From Pantoea sp. Eser (lineage in GTDB: Bacteria; Pseudomonadota; Gammaproteobacteria; Enterobacterales; Enterobacteriaceae): a stretch of 64,000 nucleotides of DNA. This document shows positions 40,912 through 51,918 of this stretch, piece by piece. The stretch is from NCBI GenBank assembly GCA_009830035.1, contig SZZY01000001.1, forward strand, positions 186,001 to 250,000. The letters are read 5' to 3'. Position numbers and translations under genes: made by a program. Under the pieces are notes generated by a model. It worked only from the letters and a program-made list of their open reading frames with translations. It did no database searches and was not told the origin of the DNA. Numbering within the stretch: position 1 is the first letter of the stretch; each line of letters begins with the position of its first letter.

Positions 40912-42064
40912 ATGAAGGTAATTCTTTTTGTTGAGCCAATAAAATATCCGCTAACAGGCATAGGCCGATATACCTATGAGTTAGGTAAGGGCATAGAAAG
41001 GCTTAATTGTATCGAGAGTTTTCTTTTTTTGACGGTAGGTTAGTGTTAGAACAAATTCTCTGATGAGAATGCTACCGCCAACATCACACACAATTTAAAA
41101 AGTGTGTTGAAGAATAGTTCAGTTGCAATCAATGTCTATCAATCACTATCTCCGGTTATAAAAAAATAGCACTGGCTAAGTATGATGACCATATTTACCA
41201 TGGGCCGAATTTTTTCTGCCTGCGCATGCTGGTAAAAAACTCGCTACTTTTCATGACCTCAGTCCCTTTAAATTCCCCGATTATTTCGAAGTTAAAAGGT
41301 GCAGGTATACCCAACAGGAAATCCTGAAAGCGCTTAAGCGCAGCGATTATATCATTACTGTTTCAGATTTTATCCGACATGAAATTAATCAGTATTTTAA
41401 TTACCCACTTGAAAAAATACAGACAACACATCTTGCAGCATCTGAACGTTTTCTACAAATTCTACAAAAAAGAAGTGAAGAGCAAAATTTACCTGTATTG
41501 AAAAAGTATAATCTAAAGCATCAACAATACGCGCTTTTTGTAGTAACCTTAGAACCTCGTAAAAACATTATATCCTTGATCAATGCATATGAAAAACTTC
41601 CAGCTCAACTTCGCAATGTATATCCTTTAGTAATTAGCGGTTTTAAAGGATGGAAGAATGAAGATATTTTGAAAAAAATAGATAAAACCGCTCGTGCTGG
41701 GTGGCTGGTTTATTTAGGTTATGTTCCGCGTTCTGATATACCATTTCTCTTCAGTGGAGCACGAGTCTTCTGCTTTCCTGGTGAGTATGAAGGCTTTGGA
41801 TTACCGGTGTCTGAAGCACTGCAATCAGGAGTCCCGGTTGTATGTTCTGCGACCTCATCCTTGCCTGAAGTAGCAGGTGAATCATCGTTTTATCACGATC
41901 CTAAAGACGTTAATCACATACCTATACAATTGGAAACCGCACTTAGCTCTGATGAACACCGGTATTTGGCTATTCAGAAAGGGCTTTTACATGCGAAAAG
42001 TTTTGATTGGGAAAAATGCGCTCGGCAAACGGTGAATGTTTACAATAAATTAGAAATGCTATGA
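40912..42064 (+). pseudogene. wbdB: wbdB-like mannosyltransferase, several lesions
   Basis: GT4 mannosyltransferase that, in O8/O9 systems, adds mannose to the adaptor at the start of the chain. The ATG at 40912 follows TTGAGGAAA and reads MKVILFVEPIKYPLTGIGRY, a clear WbdB-type beginning. The frame closes at 41041-41043 (TAG). A badly scrambled stretch (41043-41210) still shows LAKYDDHIYHGPNFF in one frame and FHDLSPFKFPDYFEVK in another. From about 41240 the C-terminal frame is open: TVSDFIRHEINQYFNYP, YALFVVTLEPRKN, VYLGYVPRSDIPFLF and the EX7E segment EYEGFGLPVSEALQSG. It ends at TGA 42062-42064, overlapping wbdC. At least three lesions. Confidence 0.82.
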
Positions 42065-43168
42065 TAAAAGTTCTTCATTTTTATAAAACGTATTACCCGG
42101 ATTCATTTGGCGGAATTGAACAAGTGATTTTCCAACTGGCTGAAGGCTCAGCTAAATATGGCGTCGAATCTACAGTTTTATCCTTAACTGAACATGATAC
42201 TTGTATCGATGCTATTGTCGCCTCTCATAAATCTCACAGAATACAAGCCGATTTTTCAGTTGCTCCAAGCCCTTTTTCATTAAAAGCATTGCGGGTTTTC
42301 AAAAAACTCGCCAGAGAAGCAGATATCATTCATTATCATTTCCCATGGCCTTATATGGATATGGTGCATTTACTTTGTAAGGTGAAAAAACCGACTGTAG
42401 TAAGCTATCATTCAGACATAGTCAGACAAAAAACTTGCTTCGATTATATAGTCCTCTAATGCATAAATTCATGTCGTCAGTGAATAGTATTGTCGCCAAC
42501 TCTCCTAATTATGTTGCTACAAGTCCAGTGCTAAAAAAATATGCTGAGAAGGTTAAGGTCATTCCGATTGGCATAGATCAGGCAGTTTATATATCTCCGT
42601 CTAACGATGCTCTACAAGTCTGGCGGGACAAATTACCTGAGCGTTTCTTCTTATTTATAGGCACATTACGTTATTACAAAGGATTGCACATATTATTAGA
42701 AGCTAATGCTGGAAGAGATTATCCTATTGTCATAGTAGGCTCCGGGCCTATTGAACGTCAACTTCAGGTCCAGGCAGAAAAACTGGGTTTAAAGAATATC
42801 TTTTTTTAGGAGCCCTTGAGGATGTAGACAAAATTGCGCTACTTTATCTTTGCTACGCTATGGTATTTCCTTCTCATCTAAGATCTGAAGCTTTCGGTAT
42901 TTCTTTGCTTGAACAGGCTATGTTTAGTAAACCCCTTATTTCAAGTGAAATCGGAACGGGCACGTCATGGATTAATATCCACAACGAAACAGGGATTGTA
43001 ATACCTCCATCTGACCCTTCAGCACTGTCTTTGGCAATGGAGTCCCTCTGTAATAATCCCGTACAAGCAAAGATTTACGGAGAGCATGCTTACCAACGTT
43101 ACTGTGAACTGTTTACCGGTGACAAAATGGTTTCTTCATACGTTTATTTGTACAACTCTCTGATATAG
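42061..43168 (+). pseudogene. wbdC: wbdC-like mannosyltransferase, two frameshifts
   Basis: GT4 mannosyltransferase that places the first mannose on the lipid-linked primer in O8/O9 loci. Frame 1 (42061-42459) reads VLHFYKTYYPDSFGGIEQVI, FSVAPSPFSLKALRVFKKLA and PTVVSYHSDIVRQK. A frame change near 42430 leads to frame 2: MSSVNSIVANSPNYVATSP, FIGTLRYYKGLHILLEA, KLGLKNIFF. A second change near 42808 leads to frame 3: FLGALEDVDKIALLYLC, VFPSHLRSEAFGISLLEQAM, SSEIGTGTSWINIHNETG. The original stop is TAG at 43168. Match to the WbdC architecture is close across all pieces, including the SHLRSEAFGI signature. It is the last gene of the O-antigen operon. Confidence 0.87.
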
Positions 43169-43303
43169 AAATTTTTTCTGAGCTTGCATAACCCTATAGC
43201 ATCAATAACTATCATTCTATTTATTATACTGGGTTAACATAACTGCCACTTTTGTTCACATGCGATGTAGCATTGTGAAGTGGCCTTCAGACAGGAGCAG
43301 AAA

Positions 43304-44713
43304 ATGTCCAAGCAACAGATCGGCGTTGTAGGTATGGCAGTGATGGGCCGCAACTTGGCTCTTAACATTGAGAGCCGCGGTTACACTGTTTCTATCTTTA
43401 ACCGTTCACGCGAAAAGAATGATGAAGTCATCGCTGAGAACCAGGGCAAGAAGCTTGCTCCTTTTTACACCGTTGAAGAGTTTGTCGAATCGCTGGAAAA
43501 ACCACGTCGTATCCTGCTGATGGTTCAGGCAGGTGAAGCGACTGATAAGACTATCGCCTCGCTGACGCCACATCTGGATAAAGGCGACATTCTGATTGAT
43601 GGCGGTAACACCTTCTATAAAGACACCATCCGTCGTAACAAAGAGCTGTCAGACCAAGGCTTCAACTTCATCGGTACCGGCGTATCCGGCGGTGAAGAGG
43701 GCGCACTTAAGGGCCCATCCATCATGCCTGGCGGCCAGAAAGAAGCCTACGAACTGGTTGCACCAATTCTGGATAAAATTGCGGCACGTGCAGAAGATGG
43801 CGAAGCCTGCATAGCGTACATCGGTCCGGACGGCGCGGGTCACTATGTGAAGATGGTGCACAATGGCATCGAATACGGTGATATGCAGCTGATTGCAGAA
43901 GCTTACGCGTTGCTGAAAGGTGCGCTGGGCCTGAATAACGAAGAGCTGGCTGAAACCTTCACCGAGTGGAATAACGGTGAGCTGAGCAGCTACCTGATCG
44001 ACATCACCAAAGATATCTTCACTAAGAAAGATGAAGAGGGTAACTATCTGGTTGATGTGATTCTGGATGAAGCGGCGAACAAAGGTACCGGTAAATGGAC
44101 CAGTCAGAGCTCCCTGGATCTGGGCGAGCCACTGTCGCTGATCACTGAGTCAGTTTTTGCTCGTTATCTTTCCTCGCTGAAAACGCAGCGCGTTGCGGCT
44201 TCTAAAGTCTTAAGCGGCCCACAGACTCAAGCCTTCACCGGTGATAAAGCTGAGTTTATCGAGAAAGTGCGTCGCGCACTCTACCTCGGTAAAATCGTCT
44301 CTTATGCGCAGGGCTTCTCACAGCTACGTGCGGCTTCAGAAGAGAATAACTGGGATCTGCACTACGGTGAAATCGCTAAGATCTTCCGTGCTGGCTGCAT
44401 TATCCGTGCACAGTTCCTGCAGAAAATTACTGATGCCTATGCTGAAGATGCGAGCATCGCTAACCTTCTGCTGGCGCCATACTTCAAAGATATCGCCGAT
44501 CAGTATCAGCAGGCGCTGCGTGATGTTGTTTCTTACGCGATTCAGAACGGTATCCCAACGCCAACCTTCTCTGCGGCGATTGCTTACTACGACAGCTACC
44601 GTTCAAAAGTACTGCCTGCCAACCTGATTCAGGCGCAGCGTGACTATTTTGGTGCGCATACCTACAAGCGAATTGATAAAGACGGTGTGTTCCACACCGA
44701 GTGGTTAGATTAA
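43304..44713 (+). CDS. gnd: 6-phosphogluconate dehydrogenase, decarboxylating
   Basis: Oxidises 6-phosphogluconate to ribulose-5-phosphate with NADP in the pentose phosphate pathway. The start is the ATG at 43304 ([15 protein letters not shown]) after ACAGGAG; a longer in-frame start upstream is ignored. 468 residues, as in E. coli, with no lesion. The NADP fold [13 protein letters not shown] is at residues 7-19. The substrate region [19 protein letters not shown] and catalytic block [17 protein letters not shown] follow, with the C-terminal tail motif [16 protein letters not shown]. It marks the boundary of the polysaccharide region, as in most enterobacteria, and its GC content returns to the chromosomal norm. 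Confidence 0.96.
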   Translation: MSKQQIGVVGMAVMGRNLALNIESRGYTVSIFNRSREKNDEVIAENQGKKLAPFYTVEEFVESLEKPRRILLMVQAGEATDKTIASLTPHLDKGDILIDGGNTFYKDTIRRNKELSDQGFNFIGTGVSGGEEGALKGPSIMPGGQKEAYELVAPILDKIAARAEDGEACIAYIGPDGAGHYVKMVHNGIEYGDMQLIAEAYALLKGALGLNNEELAETFTEWNNGELSSYLIDITKDIFTKKDEEGNYLVDVILDEAANKGTGKWTSQSSLDLGEPLSLITESVFARYLSSLKTQRVAASKVLSGPQTQAFTGDKAEFIEKVRRALYLGKIVSYAQGFSQLRAASEENNWDLHYGEIAKIFRAGCIIRAQFLQKITDAYAEDASIANLLLAPYFKDIADQYQQALRDVVSYAIQNGIPTPTFSAAIAYYDSYRSKVLPANLIQAQRDYFGAHTYKRIDKDGVFHTEWLD

Positions 44714-44747
44714 ACGGCTATTAACATCTGGATTCTGTAATTGAAAA

Positions 44748-44775
44748 AATGGGCGCCAATTTTGGTGCCCACTTT
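44748..44775 (+). terminator. Terminator after gnd
   Basis: GGGCGCCA pairs with TGGTGCCC (one G-T wobble) around ATTT, about 38 bases after the gnd stop, followed by a weak T-rich tail (ACTTTAATT). It lies between convergent gnd and the acyltransferase remnant. Confidence 0.65.
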
Positions 44776-44802
44776 AATTAAGTTTCTTTATTTTTCATTA
44801 TC

Positions 44803-45841
44803 TTACTTAGCAATTAATAATTTATTTCTTTTGTGATAGGAATTAATAACCTTTTTACCTAATTTTATGGCAGGAAGCTCCACAAATTTGTGTAAAAGAT
44901 AAGCAGCAATTAATGATGTAGATACTATCATGAGGAATTTAGCTGGCGAATTCCTCTCATACATTGGGATGTATTCGTGGTTAGCTGCCATCAGGTGCAT
45001 TACTAAGGGGGTAAAGTTTGCGAGTTGGTATCTGACCTCATACAAAAGCGTGCCAGAAATCAGGAAGATTGCCCAGAGACTAAACCCGTAGATGCCATGT
45101 TTATAATGATAGTTATAAAGATACGTGCATAAGAATAAATTTATAAATACAAAGGAAAGCAATCCTTTTTCTTTAATTAAATTCATTTTGTCATGGAGGG
45201 AGTATATAATCATTCCCGCTATTAAATTGAGCATTAAGGGGGATGCAACGAAGTTTAAAAATACAAAGCCTTTTTCTATTGCCCCATTTGACTTTACACT
45301 TTCGTAAATAGAAAAACTGTTATTATAGAAAAGTTGCAGTATCATTGATATAAACACCAAAAATAAACTGGTTATTATTCGGTGTTTATGAGACAGTTCC
45401 ACAGCAATTGCAAATTTTATATAAAAGTAAATCTCATAAGTCATAGACCAAGCAGGATAAAGTATTATAGTCAAAAAAAGGCGGGTTACCACCATAATTA
45501 TTATGGAATAGCAAAGCAGAACGAACAATGTTCCCAAAAGTAGATGAATTGTCAGAAAAGATATGTACTAAGAGTACCAGCCAAAAAACAGGACATATTC
45601 TAAAAAAGCGCCGTAATACATAATCACATAAAAGTGAATGTTTGGCCCTCCTTGTTGAATAAGCAATTATAAATCCGCTGATAGGAAAAAAAAGATCAAC
45701 ACCGAAAGCTCCACTTTGAAATAGAACTTCAGTCCAGTTTACCCCAGTGTAATGTTCATATGAAAATGACCTATTATGGTAAGCAACAACTAACAAGGCT
45801 GCAATTCCGCAGAGATGATGTATTGATTGAATCCTGTTCAT
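44803..45841 (-). pseudogene. Acyltransferase-3 family membrane protein, frameshifted
   Basis: Putative O-acetyl or other O-acyl transferase for LPS or O-antigen sugars, about 345 residues with some ten membrane helices. The N-terminal block is RIQSIHHLCGIAALLVVAYH; relatives have IHxLRGIAAL, so the conserved Arg has become Cys. GAFGVDLFFPISGFIIAYST and YVLRRFFRICPVFWLVLLV follow. At about 45457 two bases are missing (TTATCCTGCTTGG where TTATCNCCTGCTTGG reads LSPAWS). This moves AWSMTYEIYFYIKFAIAV and the rest into another frame, open to 44803. The region is AT-rich like the O-antigen operon and is transcribed against it. Specific substrate unknown. Confidence 0.8.
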
Positions 45842-46133
45842 TGTGCCGCCATTCGCATGGGCTTTAAGTTTAAGTTAACACAATATTAACATAATGCGAG
45901 TATTTTCATAACGGCACCTATGAAAAAATATTGTATTATTCATTTTATTTCAGTCTCTTAACCCGTTATGAATTTTGTTCACATCTCAATTAGTACGGAA
46001 ATGTCCTATATTAAAGAGCGAACTATTTAATATCGAATATGATTAACTTTGTTATACCATTAATATAGTATATAATGCCCTTTGTTTATTTCGTTTAGAT
46101 GTCTTTAATTTTATATTAGACCTGAAATTTATA
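45842..46133. other. AT-rich intergenic region between divergent genes
   Basis: About 290 very AT-rich bases between the starts of the acyltransferase and the OpgB-like gene. It must hold both promoters, but the many T/A runs make any individual -10/-35 assignment arbitrary. No ORF or repeat was recognised. Confidence 0.6.
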
Positions 46134-48422
46134 ATGATTAAATTATCTCTTTCTTTTTTTTCTTTCTGTGTGCGATTGTTTATACTCGTAGTTATATCAA
46201 ACCAGTATTCAAAGAAAAGATTTTCATAGTTTTTTATATTTAATTTTTATAGTGTCGACTGCTCTTTTTATAGGTTCAAATTACTTTACTGACGTGGGTA
46301 TAAATGAATCGGTCGTTTATACGATATTTAGTGATTCAAAAGGTGCTGGTGTACTACTGTTTGCTCTTCTTTTGCTGTTTACATTATTGTTTACGCTTAT
46401 TTCTGTAAAATTCCCATTGTCAGGTCAGAAAGAAAAGCATAATGCATCCAAGACAAAATACGCGATATTTTTACTTTTATCCGCAGCTTATTTTTATCAA
46501 ACCTTGGTGTTACAGGTGTCTATAGTATTATCTCGTCCAGAATGAATGGCGATACTGGATATTTTTCTAAGTATTACTACCAAACAAATAAAAAAAGTTC
46601 AGGCCACAAGAAAAATATAATTTATATATATGGTGAAAGTCTGGAACGGACCTTTTTTAATAAAAATATGTTTCCAGGCTTAACTGATGAGCTCTCAGCT
46701 ATTAAAGATAAATCCTACGACTTCAATAATACAATTCAGTTGCTTGGTACAGATTATACTATAGCCGGAATAGTTGCGTCTCAATGTGGCTTACCACTGT
46801 TTGCACCCTTTTCTGGTAATTCGTCAGATTCCTTATCTAGCTTTTTCCCCGGCACTATTTTTTTAGGGAATATTTTAAAATCATCTGGCTATGACTTGTC
46901 TTTCATTCAGGGAGCTGATTTAGATTTCGGTGGTAAAAGACTATTTTTTTCAAATCATGGATTTGAACATTTGTCTGGTAGGGAAGAGTTGGCTCATTCA
47001 ATAACTGACAAATCTTATATTAATAACTGGGGATGGTATGATGATACAATTTTTGATATTGCATATGAAAAATACCTTAAACTTGTGGATAATAAAAAAA
47101 CCTTTGGGCTTTTTTTGCTGGCGGTTGATACTCACCACCCGGATGGCTTTATATCCAGGAACTGTGAAAAGAAAAGCTACCATTATCAATGGGTATATAA
47201 CTCATCAATGAGTGCCGTGAGTTGCTCACAGGAGCAAATTGCACATTTCATTAAAAGAATAGTTGCGTCACCCTCATTTAAAAATAAAATTATTGTCGTA
47301 AGTTCAGATCATCTTGCAATGAATAACACTGCAAGTTTTGCTCTCAATCAGTTACCTAGAAGAAATCTTTTTATGGTCATTGATAGTGATAGTATCAGAA
47401 AAGACGTGAAAACTGACAAGTTTAGAAACACGTTTGATAACGGGGCTACAGTTCTTGATTTATTAGGTGGCGATACAAAACTAGGATTGGGTAGAAGCTC
47501 TTTACAAAGCGACTCTTTATTATTTGATTTTTTTCCCGATATGATTAGTAAAGTTAATTCATGGAAAAAATCGGTGATCGAGCTCTGGGGTTTTCCAAAA
47601 GTAATAGAAAAATTTACAATTATACAAAATGCTGGGAAAATAGAGTTTGGTGACACATCCTTTAAATTGCCCGCTTTATTCAAAATAAATAAGCATAGTG
47701 TCGATCCTTTTTTTGATCGCGATGCAGAGATGCAGATTATAGTCTGAGTCAACAACTTAGTACGTTCGATAAAAACGATAAATTCTTCTGGATTGATGAC
47801 TGTTTTAAAATTAATCATGTGTTCACTAACACAATGGATAAATTTTATGGGCTGTATTTAGCATATGGTTCTCTTGTCGGAAAGGTAGATACTGTAAAAA
47901 TACCGTCAAATGATTATACTTCAAGCCTGAATTTTTCAAAATTGAGGGGTGGATAGTACAAATTATGACTACAGAATTCGCCAACTAAAAATACCATTGA
48001 GTGAGACCTCTTACAATGGTAATGCTATAGAATTCAGTTTTCCTGGCAAGCCTGGATTCGTAAAAAGTATGGCAGGCCTTTCTTATAGGGAATCTTGGGG
48101 AAGATGGACTGATGCTGCGATAAGCAGATCAGTAGTCATCACTTTCAACAAACCGTTGCCACACTACGTACAAATCGAGATTGAAGCAAACTCTTTTAAA
48201 GATGATGAAAAGGGCTTGGTAGATGTTAAAGTCGGCAGCGAAGTCAAAAGAGTTGAATTTAAAACTATAGGTAATATTCAGGGACTGGCATTTTCTAACA
48301 AAGAACAATCAAGCGAACTTATTATTACACCTGTTCATCCTTAGTCACCTTTAAGTCATGGCGAAAGCGGTGATGCAAGGATACTTGGTCTGGGATTAAA
48401 GAAACTCACTGTTAACCTATAA
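46134..48422 (+). pseudogene. OpgB/MdoB-like phosphoglycerol transferase, multiple lesions
   Basis: Inner-membrane transferase of the alkaline-phosphatase/sulfatase fold that moves phosphoglycerol from phosphatidylglycerol to periplasmic glucans (OpgB of E. coli, 763 residues; this span is exactly 763 codons). Membrane part: INESVVYTIFSDSKGAGV, then an in-frame gap relative to E. coli (SKYIIPG missing). Catalytic part: NIIYIYGESLERTFF, the nucleophile region GTDYTIAGIVASQCGLPLFA, VDTHHPDGFISR and VVSSDHLAMNNT. Tail: YRESWGRWTDAAISRSV, LSHGESGDARILGLG. Frame changes fall in the N-terminal helices, before 46542, near 47735 (DAEMQIIV versus DADYSLSQQL) and near 47950, plus a TAG at 48342-48344. 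An opgB homologue here, beside the O-antigen locus, may have decorated O-antigen rather than glucan. Confidence 0.82.
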
Positions 48423-48427
48423 TTTAA

Positions 48428-48457
48428 TTTAGCAGAGTACTTTTGTACTCTGCTATT
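48428..48457. terminator. Bidirectional terminator between convergent genes
   Basis: A perfect 10-base inverted repeat, AGCAGAGTAC / GTACTCTGCT, with a TTTT loop (48431-48454) is flanked by A/T-rich sequence on both sides. It ends both the OpgB-like gene and the facing 48460-49758 gene. Confidence 0.85.
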
Positions 48458-48459
48458 TA

Positions 48460-49758
48460 CTACACCACCAGCAAATCCCCGCTCCGAATCTCACTCTCGC
48501 CCGCCAGTCTCACCACCAGCATGCCTGCCGTTGCAAACCGAACCCAATGTCTCGCATACAGAATACCGCCGTGCTCAGCCATTAGCGGTGTGATCTGATC
48601 GGTGAGCGGATCAACAATCTCCGCCACCACTTCGCCAGCGCGAATCCGTGCGCCCAGTGGCTTGCGATGCAGGATCAAACCGGAAACCGGCGAATGAATG
48701 TATTCACAGGCCGCCAATGGCGTCGGCGGATTCTTCAGGGTAGGCGAGGGTGTAGCGCAATCTTCACTGTAGCGCTCTTTAATCATGCTCTGCTCATCGG
48801 CCGCTTCGACCACTTCGGGCGCGCTCAGGCAGGTACCGTTTTCGACAATCGCCACCACATCTTCGCCACCGGTGGTCACCGATACCAGTTCATCGCCGCC
48901 AATTACCGGAGCCGCCACTTCCACCGACACCGCCGGTTCGCTGTAACCGATATAGCCGCCTTCCTGTAATGCCGAAATAATCGCTTCAGCATCTTTCTCA
49001 GCCTGTTCCGGAGACACATCGCGTACACCCCGCAGTTCGAGGGTGACCGGCAGTAAGCCGCGCGGCATCGGGAAATCTTCGCCATAACGTTCGGCCAGCG
49101 TCAGCCACGGCTCACAGCAGGCTTCATCGAATGGTTCACCACCTGAAATCTGTGCCAGCAGTTGCAATTCACTGCCTAACCAACGCGCCAGCGGCTCGAT
49201 ATCCGGCCAGGCGTGCGGTGTGGTGTAAAGGTGCGGCACCGCTTCCCAGTCACAGTGCAGATCAATCATCAGATCCGCCTGGCTGGCTATGCGCATCAGG
49301 GTATAACGCTGCGCGTCCAGCTCGGTTTTTGGCACCGTATCACGGTAGTGACGATCGATCGCCTCACGGATCAGCGTTTTATTCCGCGCTTCGCTCTGGG
49401 TCAGGCTGTCGGCCAGCCTGGCTGCCAGCGTTTCGCCCAGCGAGGGGAAGCGGCGATTAAAATCCTGTCCCGATAAGGTATGAAAACGACCAAGATGGGT
49501 GCCGTGCCAGTGCTGGCCCAGCGCCAGTGGATTGGCGACCGGCACCAGCGTGAAAGCGGCTCTCAGCTGGCTGGCTGACTCCAGCGCCTGCAGCCGTTGC
49601 TTTAAAAACCACGCTACTGCCATGCCCGGCAACTCGTCGCCATGCAGCGCAGCCTGGATATAAACCTGACGCGAGTGGTTTTCAGCAAAATGGAAACTGA
49701 TGATTTCACGTTGGGTGCCTAAAGAGGCGCTTAACAGAGGATGATGTTGTTGATGCAT
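48460..49758 (-). CDS. Succinylglutamate desuccinylase/aspartoacylase-family zinc hydrolase
   Basis: 432-residue intact protein of the AstE/AspA (M14-like) zinc acylase family. Zinc ligands and catalytic elements: AALHGDELPGMAVAWFLKQ (HxxE near residue 39), ADLMIDLHCDWEAVPHLYT (the second zinc His) and PVTLELRGVRDVSPEQ with the general-base Glu. Residues 330-432 (CEYIHSPVSGLILHRKPLG, ARIRAGEVVAEIVDP) form a biotinyl/lipoyl-like hammerhead domain common in this subfamily. Between them lies an unusual Val/Glu-rich linker of about 50 residues. It probably deacylates an N-acyl amino acid. The adjacent co-directional amino-acid binding protein supports a role in amino-acid derivative uptake and use. 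Confidence 0.75.
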   Translation of the reverse strand: MHQQHHPLLSASLGTQREIISFHFAENHSRQVYIQAALHGDELPGMAVAWFLKQRLQALESASQLRAAFTLVPVANPLALGQHWHGTHLGRFHTLSGQDFNRRFPSLGETLAARLADSLTQSEARNKTLIREAIDRHYRDTVPKTELDAQRYTLMRIASQADLMIDLHCDWEAVPHLYTTPHAWPDIEPLARWLGSELQLLAQISGGEPFDEACCEPWLTLAERYGEDFPMPRGLLPVTLELRGVRDVSPEQAEKDAEAIISALQEGGYIGYSEPAVSVEVAAPVIGGDELVSVTTGGEDVVAIVENGTCLSAPEVVEAADEQSMIKERYSEDCATPSPTLKNPPTPLAACEYIHSPVSGLILHRKPLGARIRAGEVVAEIVDPLTDQITPLMAEHGGILYARHWVRFATAGMLVVRLAGESEIRSGDLLVV

Positions 49759-49865
49759 ACCGTGTTAATGTCCTGTAGTCGGCGAAGGACGACAGCGCGC
49801 CGTCCCGAAATGGTTAGAGTATAGTGTCGGATCGCAGTCAACGACGGAAAAGCCGGTTCGCGCCG

Positions 49866-50663
49866 TTACTGCGGAATAGAGATATCGGTGGCGAAATAGC
49901 GCTTTTGGATCTGGTCGAAGGTGCCATTCTTCTTGATCTCGCTAAAAGCATTATCCAGCGCGGTTTTCAGTTCCGCGTCGCCTTTACGCAGGCCAATAGC
50001 GGTACCGGGACCGATAATCGGGTCCTGAACAATCGGGCCAGCCAGCTCGAAATCTTTCCCCTGCGGATGTTTGAGGAAGCCAATCGCCGCCTGCGCCGCA
50101 TCGGTAAACATCGCATCCAGACGACCGGCAACCAAATCACTCTCGACCTGCGCCTGATCTCCATACGGCACCACGTTGACGCCATGCGGTTGCCATTTCG
50201 CCAGTGCATAACGCTCCTGTACCGTTCCCTGCTCAATGCCAACCGTTTTGCCCTTCAGTGATTCAGCCGTTGGCAGCACGCCAGCGCCTTTCCGGGCAAT
50301 CAGTTGGGTGTGGGTATCGTACAGCGGCACGGTGAAATCGATCTGCTTCAGGCGCTCTTCCGTGATGCCCATATCTGACAGGATGGCATCAAATTTACGC
50401 GCTTTCAGCGCCGGGATCATGCCGTCAAACTGGCTCTCAACCCAGACGCATTTCGCCTGCATCTGAGCACAAAGCGCATTGCCCAGATCGATATCGAAAC
50501 CGACCAGTTTGCCCTGCGGGGTTTTGGATTCAAACGGTGGATAGGTAGGGTCAACGGCGAAGCGTACCTGCTCGATTTTTGCCTGTGCGCTAAAGGCGGA
50601 GCCAGCCATAACAGCCATGATTAACGCCTGACGCAGACGGGTAGAAAAGCGGTTCATTGCCAT
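49866..50663 (-). CDS. Periplasmic amino-acid-binding protein of an ABC transporter
   Basis: 265-residue class 3 solute-binding protein similar to HisJ/ArgT/ArtJ. The signal peptide is RLRQALIMAVMAGSAFSAQA, cleaved before KIEQVRFAVD. Ligand-binding signatures: DPTYPPFESKTPQGKLVGFD, DFTVPLYDTHTQLIARKG, GIEQGTVQERYA and AGRLDAMFTDAAQA. It fits basic or polar amino acids, but exact specificity is not readable. No permease or ATPase gene lies beside it, so it would need partners encoded elsewhere. It is intact. It runs in the same direction as the zinc hydrolase downstream, with about 107 bases between. Confidence 0.85.
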   Translation of the reverse strand: MAMNRFSTRLRQALIMAVMAGSAFSAQAKIEQVRFAVDPTYPPFESKTPQGKLVGFDIDLGNALCAQMQAKCVWVESQFDGMIPALKARKFDAILSDMGITEERLKQIDFTVPLYDTHTQLIARKGAGVLPTAESLKGKTVGIEQGTVQERYALAKWQPHGVNVVPYGDQAQVESDLVAGRLDAMFTDAAQAAIGFLKHPQGKDFELAGPIVQDPIIGPGTAIGLRKGDAELKTALDNAFSEIKKNGTFDQIQKRYFATDISIPQ

Positions 50664-50728
50664 ATAAAGGTCTTCTTTTGTCGTGATGAGGGTAAACGCA
50701 GAGTAACGTTGACCCGCATTGATGGCAA

Positions 50729-51204
50729 TTACTGGATTATTTTCACGACGTTAGCACTACACAGGGTCCGATAATCTTCGATGTTAAGGATCACCGAACG
50801 GTCCAGCCGGCCGGCGTTAAAGGCGATATCCGGATAGCGTTCAAACAGCAGCGGATCCACTACCAGAGTTAAATCAGGATGAAAGCTAAACGGCGGGATA
50901 GCGCCAAACACACAGCCGGTCAGGGCATCGGTTTCTGCCGGACTGGTGAGCGAGGCGCGGCGTCCACCGACTGCGGCAGCCACTTTGCTCAGGTCAGCCT
51001 GCCGATCGGCGGGCAGCACCGCCAGTACATGCTGCTTAACACCATTGCCTTTGATTTGGCAGACCAGCGCTTTGGCTCCCTGACCGACCGCGGTGCGCGG
51101 ATCGCCGCCACCGCTTCACACTTACCGGTGGCCTGATGTTCTATCAGCCGATAGCGCGCCCGGTGCTGGTCGAGCAAGGCTATCAGTTTTTCATGAGTAG
51201 TCAT
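50729..51204 (-). pseudogene. yeaK: YeaK-like aminoacyl-tRNA deacylase, frameshifted
   Basis: Small trans-editing deacylase of the YbaK/ProX family, close to E. coli YeaK, which hydrolyses mischarged tRNA (reported for Ser-tRNA-Ala-type errors). The ATG at 51204 reads MTTHEKLIALLDQHRARYRL with EHQATGKCEAVAAIR. One G is missing near 51095-51100 (CGCGCACCGCGG where CGCGGCACCGCGG, RGTAVGQ, is expected). The rest lies in the next frame: GAKALVCQIKGNGVKQHV with the catalytic-loop Lys, ALTGCVFGAIPPFSFHPDL, YPDIAFNAGRLDRSVILN, to 50729. Losing an editing factor would raise mistranslation slightly, which is tolerable in a protected niche. Confidence 0.85.
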
Positions 51205-51313
51205 TGTGCTCTCCTGGCGCAGAACTAGTTAAGGTGAGGGGAAGGGCGCGGGTGAGAAGAATACTGCTCAAAATCATCTACTCAGCCTGATATTGAGCAG
51301 GTTATTGCACATT

Positions 51314-51918
51314 TTACTGATGACGGGCGCGCAGGTTATTGATTACCGAGCTGAAGTCGAGGTTCTGGTCCTGCAACAGCACCATCAGGTGATAGATCAG
51401 ATCGGAGGCTTCATTAGTCAACTCATGGCGATCGTTAACCGTGGCCGCCAGTGCGGTTTCAACACCTTCCTCACCCACTTTCTGCGCGATGCGCTTGGTG
51501 CCGCTGGCGTAGAGCCGGGCGGTGTAGGAGCTTTCAGGATCGGCGCTCTTACGTGACGCCAGCAGCTGCTCCAGCTGATACAGAAAGGTCCATTCCGCGA
51601 CTGCCGGGGAAAAGCAGCTGGAGGTGCCGAGGTGGCAGGTCGGACCGATCGGGTTCGCCAGCACCAGCAGCGTATCGTTATCGCAGTCTGGTGTGATGCT
51701 TACTACCTGCAGAAAGTTGCCGGAGGTCTCGCCTTTGGTCCATAACCGGTTTTTGGTACGCGAGAAAAAGGTCACGTTGCCCTCGGCCAGGGTTTTTTCC
51801 AGCGCCGGCTGATTCATATAACCGTGCATCAGTACTTCGCCAGAGACGTTATGCTGCACAATTACCGGCATCATACCCTGCGTTTTGTCCCAGTCGAGCT
51901 GGGTCAGTTGTTGATCGA

